Shown: piece after piece, positions 7,625 to 13,084 of the stretch
Numbering within the stretch: position 1 is the first letter of the stretch
Layout: every line of letters begins with the position of its first letter
Origin: Gammaproteobacteria bacterium
Lineage (GTDB): Bacteria > Pseudomonadota > Gammaproteobacteria > DSM-16500
DNA length: 15,859 nucleotides
Reading direction: 5' to 3'
Assembly (NCBI GenBank): GCA_009885665.1
Contig: VFKI01000002.1
Span: forward strand, 1 to 15,859
The notes under the pieces: model-generated
The model's input: the letters and a program-made list of their open reading frames with translations, nothing else
The model's database searches: none
Told to the model about the DNA's origin: nothing
Made by a program: the position numbers and the translations under genes

Positions 7625-8167
7625 ATGTTAAAAAAAATGATAGCTAAAAAATTACTGATGACCGGTGCGTTATTTATTGCAGTATCTTCTGTTGCTTCTG
7701 CTGCTTTTGCAGCGGCTGCTGCACCCGCGCCTTATGTGGGTGGCGGTTTGGGTTTAACGGTAAATTCTTCTCATGGCTCTTCTTACCGTGGTGTGCCATT
7801 GACGATTTTTGGTGGTTATGGTGGCGTGGTGAGCAACGGTTTTTATATGGCAGGCGAAGTGTTTGCTGATGTTGTGACAGCGGATCTGAATAATTCTAGC
7901 AGCCAACTCTCATCGAGTTATGCGTATGGCATTAGCTTTATTCCAGGTGTCATGCTAAGTCAGGATACCTTGGGATTTGTGCGCTTAGGATTGCAGGATG
8001 CGCATTTCAAACATCGCTCCAGTAAAGATGGCGTTGAATTGGGTTTAGGCATGCAAACTGCTATCAACCCTAGCTGGGATGTGCGCGGTGAGTATGACTA
8101 TATCCAATACAATGGTTCATTGAAGAGTGACCGTTTTGGCTTAGGTATGCTTTATCATTTCGGTTAG
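7625..8167 (+). CDS. Small outer-membrane beta-barrel protein 1 (porin family)
   Basis: A 180-residue exported protein. I choose ATG 7625 because GGAG (7615-7618) precedes it by 6 nt and the product then begins with a textbook signal peptide: basic M-L-K-K-M-I-A-K-K, a hydrophobic core, and a likely cut after A-F-A (residue 29). The more upstream ATG at 7541 would add 28 non-signal-like residues. The mature part is rich in Gly, Ser and alternating aromatic residues, with no cysteine, typical of eight-stranded barrels of the OmpA-like/OMP_b-brl type. It closes with D-R-F-G-L-G-M-L-Y-H-F-G. The blocks Y-x-Y-G-x-S-x-I-P-G-V and R-G-E-Y-x-x-x-x-Y are shared with the next gene, so the two are paralogues. 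Function is unknown; adhesion or small-molecule passage are only guesses. Confidence 0.8.
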   Translation: MLKKMIAKKLLMTGALFIAVSSVASAAFAAAAAPAPYVGGGLGLTVNSSHGSSYRGVPLTIFGGYGGVVSNGFYMAGEVFADVVTADLNNSSSQLSSSYAYGISFIPGVMLSQDTLGFVRLGLQDAHFKHRSSKDGVELGLGMQTAINPSWDVRGEYDYIQYNGSLKSDRFGLGMLYHFG

Positions 8168-8265
8168 TTGTTCGAGTTATCGCGGATTCAATTGGGTTCC
8201 GCTATTAAGAAAAGGATGTAGCGGGTCAGTTCAGTATACTGATCCGCATGACTAAGGATGGTAAT

Positions 8266-8916
8266 ATGAAAAAGATTCGTAAAAACAAAGTCGCTCTCTT
8301 TACGTGCTTGTTAGCAAGTTTTTTCTTGCTGCCACCGGTAGCATCAGCTGCTGAAACGTCGTTTCCTTATGTGGGTCTCACGATCGGTCTTGATAATGGC
8401 CACTGGGATTTATCTGATACGATGCAAAAGCAAAATTTTGATGCCAATGGCATGTATGGCGGTGCGGTATTGGGTTTTGGTGGTTTGTTGGCGAAACATT
8501 TTTGGTTGGCAGGCGAAGCAAGCGGTGCGTTTACGTCTGGCCGCAGTGCGACGCGACAAATTAATACGGTCAATGGTGACTCGACTGCGCGTCTGCGTAT
8601 GCGTTACACCTATGGCTTGAGTTTGATACCGGGTGTGGTGTTTCAACCGGTGATGATTTATGCACGTATTGGTGCCGAGCGTTCGCGGTTTGATTTAACA
8701 CAATCGGTTACGCCAAGTGATGCGACATCTAGTACGTCATATAATCAAGTTGGCGCAAGTGTGTTAGGTTTAGGTGTGCAATTTATGTTGCCAGATAATT
8801 TTAATTTACGCGGCGAATACAATCGTCTAGTTTATCGCAGCTTCACTGCATTTGGTAATCGCATACGTCCGACAGATGATCGTTTTAGTTTAGGATTGTT
8901 ATATGCATTAAAATAA
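8266..8916 (+). CDS. Small outer-membrane beta-barrel protein 2 (porin family)
   Basis: A 216-residue exported barrel protein. ATG 8266 is preferred over ATG 8248: AAGGA (8254-8258) lies 7 nt upstream and the product starts directly with the signal peptide M-K-K-I-R-K-N-K, a hydrophobic core and a likely cut around A-S-A-A (residues 26-29). Mature sequence begins near E-T-S-F-P-Y-V-G. It shares with protein 1 the order P-Y-V-G, Y-x-Y-G-x-S-x-I-P-G-V, a central R-x-G block, L-G-L-G-x-Q, R-G-E-Y and a terminal D-R-F-x-L-G-x-L-Y, indicating tandem duplication and divergence. The longer loops account for the extra residues. TATACT at 8235-8240, in a short palindrome, might be a -10 element, but no good -35 accompanies it. 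Function unknown. Confidence 0.8.
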   Translation: MKKIRKNKVALFTCLLASFFLLPPVASAAETSFPYVGLTIGLDNGHWDLSDTMQKQNFDANGMYGGAVLGFGGLLAKHFWLAGEASGAFTSGRSATRQINTVNGDSTARLRMRYTYGLSLIPGVVFQPVMIYARIGAERSRFDLTQSVTPSDATSSTSYNQVGASVLGLGVQFMLPDNFNLRGEYNRLVYRSFTAFGNRIRPTDDRFSLGLLYALK

Positions 8917-8976
8917 TATGCTGATTATTTGTAGCGTTCGATCCCGTATTCTAATTTTTTTGCAGGAGAGTAAATA

Positions 8977-9570
8977 ATGAAAATAGTGGTCAAAAATGTA
9001 CTTATCGCCATGGGCGCGGTGGTTGTCGGCTTGTCCACGAGCGCGGCTATGGCGGCTGTTGCTGCGCCAAATGGTTGGTATGCGGAAGCGAATTTGGGTC
9101 AATCGCGTTCGCATGTGAGCAATGATGCGAGTATTGCGAGTCATTCCCAAAATGGTTTTGGCTGGAATATTTTGGCGGGCTATAAATTTATCCCATACGT
9201 GGGTGTTGAAATGGGTTATACCAATTATGCTGATTCTAATGTGACATTTGTGGATAGCAGCACAGGGCATTTGAGCTTTTATTCATATGATATTGCCGCA
9301 AAAGGCATTTTGCCGTTGCAAGATTCAGGCTTTGATTTATTTGCTAAGTTAGGTGTGGCGCACAGCCATGTGAGCGCGAGTAATTCTTCGACATATTCGT
9401 TTAGCAAATCGCATGGCAGTGCAACCAATGCTTTCTACGGCGTGGGTGTGGATTATAACTTAACGTCCAATGTCGCGGCTAATATCCAGTGGCAGCGTGC
9501 ACGTGGTAACAGTAACACCGGTTCATTAGATTTAGCCTCTGCTGGTATGACGTTTACCTTCGGCAATTAA
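8977..9570 (+). CDS. Small outer-membrane beta-barrel protein 3 (OmpA-like barrel)
   Basis: A 197-residue exported protein with a strong ribosome site (AGGAG 8964-8968, 8 nt before ATG). The signal peptide M-K-I-V-V-K-N-V-L-I-A plus a hydrophobic core is probably cut after A-M-A (residue 26). The mature part begins N-G-W-Y-A-E-A-N-L-G-Q-S and alternates strands such as F-G-W-N-I-L-A-G-Y-K-F and V-G-V-E-M-G-Y, the pattern of the OmpA N-terminal eight-stranded barrel. It ends with M-T-F-T-F-G-N. There is no peptidoglycan-binding OmpA C-domain. It is less similar to proteins 1 and 2 than they are to each other. Serine- and histidine-rich loops could be surface-exposed. Repeat copy B starts 27 bp after the stop, before a convergent gene. 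Confidence 0.8.
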   Translation: MKIVVKNVLIAMGAVVVGLSTSAAMAAVAAPNGWYAEANLGQSRSHVSNDASIASHSQNGFGWNILAGYKFIPYVGVEMGYTNYADSNVTFVDSSTGHLSFYSYDIAAKGILPLQDSGFDLFAKLGVAHSHVSASNSSTYSFSKSHGSATNAFYGVGVDYNLTSNVAANIQWQRARGNSNTGSLDLASAGMTFTFGN

Positions 9571-9596
9571 GAAACGTGCACGGAATAACTTTATAC

Positions 9597-9738
9597 CCGA
9601 CATTCCAAGGATCCGTCTTTTTTGATAACTCTTCGTTAAAAATGCGTTTTAAATGCTCATTTATTTGCGTGTAAACTGCGCTTTAAAACGCATTTTTGCC
9701 TCGATTTATACAAAAAATACAGATCCTTGGAATGCCGG
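9597..9738 (+). mobile_element. MITE-like palindromic element, copy B
   Basis: 142 bp with 17-bp ends CCGACATTCCAAGGATC and GATCCTTGGAATGCCGG (one mismatch). Flanks TTATAC (9591-9596) and TTATGC (9739-9744) agree at 5 of 6 bases, consistent with a 6-bp target duplication. The inner 16-bp perfect inverted repeat AAAAATGCGTTTTAAA / TTTAAAACGCATTTTT is A-led and T-trailed on both strands, so it could end transcription in both directions. It lies between two convergent genes, the barrel gene (ending 9570) and the esterase gene (ending 9789). It differs from copy C at two bases and from the visible part of copy D at one. Confidence 0.92.
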
Positions 9739-9788
9739 TTATGCGCCGCGCTTTAAGATCTTGCATTCCAAGGCAGCATCATCGATGC

Positions 9789-10442
9789 CTACCCTATTTT
9801 TTGTAGCCATGCCGCAATATCTGCAATTTCTTTTGCGCAGACAGTGTGTGCCATTGGATAATGCTGCCACGTGATATTAAATCCGTTTTGTTGTAATGCG
9901 CGCGCGGCTTGTTCGCCATACTCATAATTGACGAGCGTGTCTTGCGTGCCGTGTGCGATGAAAATGGGTGTTTGTTTGGCGGCGTGGGTTGCGTGCGCAA
10001 TGCACTGCGCCGGCGTAGGGAGGTAGCCCGATAGTGCGAGCAATCCCCCCAGCTGTTGCGTTGATCGCAAACCCGTTAATAGCGTTATCACTGCGCCTTG
10101 CGAAAATCCCGCTAAAATAATTTTATTTGCGGGTATGCCGCGCGCAATTTCGGCGCTGATCATGGCGTTGACTTGTTGTAAGGTGGCGTCTATGCCTTCC
10201 CAATCGTGTTGATGTTGGAAGACGGCGGAAGAAATGTCATACCATGCACGCATGGGATAGCCGCCATTGATGGTGATGGGGCGCACGGGCGCGTGTGGAA
10301 AAATAAAACGGAGTGGCAATGTGGCGGGCAGGTTAAGCTGTTGAACGATGGGCGCGAAATCTGCGCCATCGGCGCCAAGGCCGTGTAGCCAGATGACGCT
10401 GCCGCATGCGGGTGTGTTTGGGTTAATTTCTATTGTTTCCAT
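9789..10442 (-). CDS. Carboxylesterase/phospholipase, alpha/beta-hydrolase
   Basis: A 217-residue serine hydrolase of the phospholipase/carboxylesterase (Abhydrolase_2) family, cytosolic by sequence, acting on short-chain esters or acyl groups. I place the start at the ATG whose first base is 10442, because the N-terminus M-E-T-I-E-I-N-P then lines up with Pseudomonas fluorescens esterase; the ATG at 10520 adds 26 residues not seen in the family. The catalytic triad is complete: Ser114 in G-F-S-Q-G, Asp168 in G-T-Q-D-T-L-V and His199 in P-M-A-H-T-V. The oxyanion segment W-L-H-G-L-G-A-D (18-25) and the I-N-G-G-Y-P-M-R-A-W-Y-D segment (58-69) are also typical. It converges on the third barrel gene and diverges from the pilin gene. 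YpfH-like naming is possible; substrate unknown. Confidence 0.88.
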   Translation of the reverse strand: METIEINPNTPACGSVIWLHGLGADGADFAPIVQQLNLPATLPLRFIFPHAPVRPITINGGYPMRAWYDISSAVFQHQHDWEGIDATLQQVNAMISAEIARGIPANKIILAGFSQGAVITLLTGLRSTQQLGGLLALSGYLPTPAQCIAHATHAAKQTPIFIAHGTQDTLVNYEYGEQAARALQQNGFNITWQHYPMAHTVCAKEIADIAAWLQKIG

Positions 10443-10542
10443 CGGCCATTCCAATTTACTTATGTGAGAGACTATAGTAATCTCTTCTGTAGTATCAATA
10501 AAGCGTTGCCACTCTGTCATTCTATATGAAAAGGAACCTTAT

Positions 10543-10995
10543 ATGTTGACTCGTTATTTCCGCTCCCCATCTGCTAACAAAGGCGTCACCTTACTAGAAA
10601 TCATGTTAGTGTTGGCCATTGCCGCGATGGTCATCGTTATGTCCATTCGTTATTATCGCACTGCGAGCAATTCACAAAATGCCAATGCTATTTTGTCTCT
10701 GGTTCAAGCTATTTCAGCTTCAGCGGAAAAATTGCATCAAGGGTTGAGTTCTTATGCGGATGTCACAACAGCGCAAGTGGCGAGAGATGTCACCGGCAGT
10801 GCGACGGGCTCGCTTAGCACGCCTTATGGTGCAACGGTCACGATATCCAATACCTCTGCTACATCTTACACTGTCAATTTAGGTTCATCTATTCCAACAG
10901 CGGTGTGTAGCACCATTACTTCACAGTTGGCGTCTAATGCGCAAATCACGATATCGTCTGATTGTTCTTCTTACGTTTATACGAGTAATCAATAA
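10543..10995 (+). CDS. Type IV prepilin (major-pilin-like)
   Basis: A 150-residue type IV pilin precursor. A short leader ending N-K-G (residues 12-14) is followed by V-T-L-L-E-I-M-L-V-L-A-I-A-A, the cleavage and methylation site for prepilin peptidase plus the hydrophobic assembly helix. Mature residue 1 would be Val15 and the conserved Glu5 is Glu19. The first mature residue is Val rather than the usual Phe, seen more in type IVb pilins. Cys122 and Cys141 could form the C-terminal disulphide loop. The remainder is rich in Ser, Thr and Ala. AAGGAA (about 10530-10535) gives an 8-nt spacing to the ATG. The gene stands alone, divergent from the esterase gene and closed by a strong terminator; no other pilus genes are in the window. 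A minor pseudopilin is the alternative. Confidence 0.82.
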   Translation: MLTRYFRSPSANKGVTLLEIMLVLAIAAMVIVMSIRYYRTASNSQNANAILSLVQAISASAEKLHQGLSSYADVTTAQVARDVTGSATGSLSTPYGATVTISNTSATSYTVNLGSSIPTAVCSTITSQLASNAQITISSDCSSYVYTSNQ

Positions 10996-11013
10996 AGTGA
11001 ATGGGTTCATCAG

Positions 11014-11040
11014 AGGCCAGTTTTTGCTGGCCTTTTTTTT
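11014..11040 (+). terminator. Rho-independent terminator of the pilin gene
   Basis: A perfect 7-bp stem AGGCCAG / CTGGCCT with a 6-base loop is followed by an unbroken run of eight T (11033-11040). It lies 18 nt after the pilin stop, so the pilin gene is probably monocistronic and the following cytochrome gene needs its own promoter. Confidence 0.93.
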
Positions 11041-11055
11041 AGGGAGTGGCTACGA

Positions 11056-11604
11056 ATGACTTTTAGAAATACACCACAAACATTTGGGTCGGTGAGTAAA
11101 TTGTTGCATTGGTTGATTTCGACGCTGGTGATCTTAATGTTGATTGCTGGATATTTTATGTCGGATATTGGTAATGATACGCTGAAAGCGACGGTCATCA
11201 ATTTGCATAAGCTGACCGGGCTGACGATTTTAGGTTTAATGCTGGTGCGCTTGGTGTGGACTTTGCTAAATCCCAAGCCGTTACCACCACCAGGAACATC
11301 TGCTTTCATGAAGTTCGTGGAGTGGGGTGGTCATTTCTTTTTGTATGCCATCATTATTGCCATGCCGATTGTTGGCTGGGTGGGTTCAGTCGCGGCGGGG
11401 CATGTGCCGCACGCCGGCAGCATTGTTTTTAATCTGTCTTTTATTTCATCGGTGCCGAACAAACCGTTGGCTGAGTTAGCTTTCCAAATGCACAGTATTT
11501 TAGCGATAGTGATTATTGTCATGGTATCGTTGCATGTGTTGGCAGCGCTTTATCATCATGTCATCAAAAAAGATAATGTATTACGACGCATGATGCCGGG
11601 CTGA
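11056..11604 (+). CDS. Cytochrome b561 (di-haem membrane protein)
   Basis: A 182-residue four-helix inner-membrane cytochrome of the bacterial b561 (CybB-like) family, which moves electrons to or from quinones. The haem-ligand histidines of this family are visible: His18 in K-L-L-H-W-L, His51 in N-L-H-K-L-T-G, His146 in Q-M-H-S-I-L-A and His160 in S-L-H-V-L-A-A-L-Y-H-H. Hydrophobic helices lie around 18-36, 48-71, 90-110 and 145-168. The basic tail ends the protein. GGGAG (11042-11046) is 9 nt before the ATG. It stands alone behind the pilin terminator and its partner is unknown. It resembles E. coli CybB in length and layout. Confidence 0.88.
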   Translation: MTFRNTPQTFGSVSKLLHWLISTLVILMLIAGYFMSDIGNDTLKATVINLHKLTGLTILGLMLVRLVWTLLNPKPLPPPGTSAFMKFVEWGGHFFLYAIIIAMPIVGWVGSVAAGHVPHAGSIVFNLSFISSVPNKPLAELAFQMHSILAIVIIVMVSLHVLAALYHHVIKKDNVLRRMMPG

Positions 11605-11684
11605 TGCGAAATTTTTCGCAAAACCTTGCCTCAAATCTGGCCGTTTTCTACAAAATCTGACCCCACCTGAGCTGTTACTGTTTT

Positions 11685-12762
11685 TTATGACATTATGTTG
11701 ATAAACAGTGGCAAGGTTATGATAGAGCAGAGTGTCGATTCCAGGTAAACGCTGATGGCTTCCCTCGTTTCTATTTGCCACTGTAAGGCAAAGATGGTTG
11801 CGATTGTCGCTGTCGGCATGGCTAATAATAAAACGAGTTCTTTTGCATCATTGCCATGGATATGAAAGAGCGTAACAATGCCGAGGGCGATGAAGCCGTT
11901 TGCAATACATTTCATCATCATATTGAATGCAAATACGCGATTCATCGTAATGCGATGTCCGTAGAGCGCAGCGCCTACTGTGAAAAGAGAAATGAAAATA
12001 CAGGCTTGCGAAATCATGTGCAGTGTCTCGCCGATGAACTTTGGGATAAGGTGCGTCATTCCGGTAAGATTGAATGCTGTGCCAATCAATACACCGGCAT
12101 TCCAAGGATCTGTATTTTTTGTATAAATCGAGGCAAAAATGCGTTTTAAAGCGCAGTTTACATGCAAGTAAATGAGCATTTAAAACGCATTTTTAACGAA
12201 GAGTTATCAAAAAAGACGGATCCTTGGAATGTCGGAATACAGCTAAAAACAAGGGTTTTTTAAGTGCTAGCCACATTGCTGCGCCGATTGTTGCTATAAG
12301 AGAATTTTTGGCGTTTGCATCAAAGCTAAGCAATACAATCGTCAAGGGAATTAAGGTTAATGAGATGACAAAATTTGCTCTGGCAACGGAAATAATTGCG
12401 GCAGCGCCAATAAGTTGTAGTAAGAAAGGAATGCCCATGCCGCCCATGTTTGGAAAAGCACAAAGCATGGCAAGGATGGCGCTGCTTTTAACATCTTTTT
12501 TAAAAAACCACTTATTAGCAAAAAAGCTGAGTGCCCATATAATGGCCATGGCGATGAAAAAGGCAGCTATCCACCTGGGCTCGATGATTTCTCCGGGAGC
12601 CGTATAGGCTGTTTCCATGAAGAGGAGTGCGGGAAAAACATAATGCGTTACCAGCGTCTTGCAAGCAGTAAGACCTTGTGCATCAATCAGCTTGTTGTGG
12701 ATAGTGATCCATCCTAGCGCAATCAATAAAAAGACCGGTAGGATTGTAGTGATGATGGCCAT
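11685..12762 (-). pseudogene. AEC-family permease gene split by a MITE-like insertion
   Basis: An auxin-efflux-carrier-type permease gene on the minus strand, interrupted by element copy C. The 5' part (12762 down to 12236) encodes about 175 residues, beginning M-A-I-I-T-T-I-L-P-V-F and containing the family-like P-N-M-G-G-M-G-I-P-F block. The 3' part (12087 down to 11685) encodes the last four or so membrane segments. Deleting the 142-bp element plus one copy of the 6-bp duplication joins L-F-L-A-V directly to L-I-G-T-A-F and gives one 309-residue frame, the normal AEC length. The 148-bp insertion shifts the frame, so the 5' reading frame stops inside the element at 12193-12195. Everything else looks undamaged, which suggests a recent event. 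The substrate is unknown; AEC members often carry organic acids. A functional split protein is unlikely but not excluded. Confidence 0.88.
12094..12235 (-). mobile_element. MITE-like palindromic element, copy C, inside a gene
   Basis: 142 bp with ends CCGGCATTCCAAGGATC and GATCCTTGGAATGTCGG. It is flanked by a perfect 6-bp direct repeat AATACA (12088-12093 and 12236-12241), the clearest target duplication of the family. Two base differences from copy B and one from the visible part of copy D point to recent spread. It inserts into the AEC permease gene in the orientation opposite to B and D. It encodes no protein that could move it, so an unseen transposase elsewhere in the genome would be required. 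Confidence 0.95.
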
Positions 12763-13084
12763 AATTTTAGTGCTCTGTTAATCGTCGGGGTAAAAAAAGA
12801 ATAGCAGGGTTAGCGACCTTGCTTGAACATCATTTATATAGCAATGATGTTTTTCTACAGCTATTACAAATATTTTGGCGCGGGATGTCGGCTGGACGGC
12901 TATCTGTCAAGGTGGGTTTCCCCCTATGCGTTCGTCTAAAGACGCGCATCATACAGCAAGTCAAGCAAAATTTAGATGGGACAGCCCTGTTTTTCAACGC
13001 GCTTTATCTTTCGTAACGGCTTAGGTATAGTGCAGTAGCGCCATTGCTTGCAAATATCATAATAATATTTTTGGGGTTTTTAAA
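12763..13084. other. Gene-free region with hairpins between permease gene and orphan gene
   Basis: No convincing gene lies in these 322 bases. The left end should carry the promoter of the minus-strand permease gene and the right end that of the 604-residue orphan. Two hairpins are visible: a 9-bp stem with a T run (12826-12854) and ATGC/GCAT with CGTC/GACG around TAAA (12926-12949). A 65-codon frame at 12819-13016 and a 32-codon frame starting at 12926 show no recognisable features. The last 40 bases are strongly A+T-rich; no clean -35/-10 pair is seen. Confidence 0.5.
12826..12854 (+). terminator. Terminator-like hairpin with no obvious upstream gene
   Basis: AACATCATT (12826-12834) pairs perfectly with AATGATGTT (12843-12851) around an 8-base loop and runs into TTTTT (12850-12854) on the plus strand. 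The stem is A+T-rich, so it would be weak. The gene to its left points the other way, so it would end either an unrecognised short transcript or nothing; a 5'-leader structure of the downstream orphan gene is another reading. Confidence 0.35.

Noticed and set aside
9653..9874. Conserved mini-frame M-L-I-Y... in the repeat copies as a real gene
   Set aside because: It runs out of the element into unrelated flanks, its sequence follows the palindrome rather than amino-acid constraint, and no ribosome site precedes it.
11605..11620. TGCGAAA/TTTCGCA hairpin after the cytochrome gene as terminator
   Set aside because: The loop is only about two bases and no T-tract follows on the plus strand; too weak to call.
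11640..11672. Short AAATCTG(G/A)CC-type repeats resembling flanks of REP-associated transposases
   Set aside because: Only two short imperfect matches, with no transposase gene or clear inverted repeat.
12819..13016. 65-codon plus-strand frame and a nested 32-codon frame from 12926
   Set aside because: They have no ribosome site or recognisable motif and overlap hairpins; not supported as genes.
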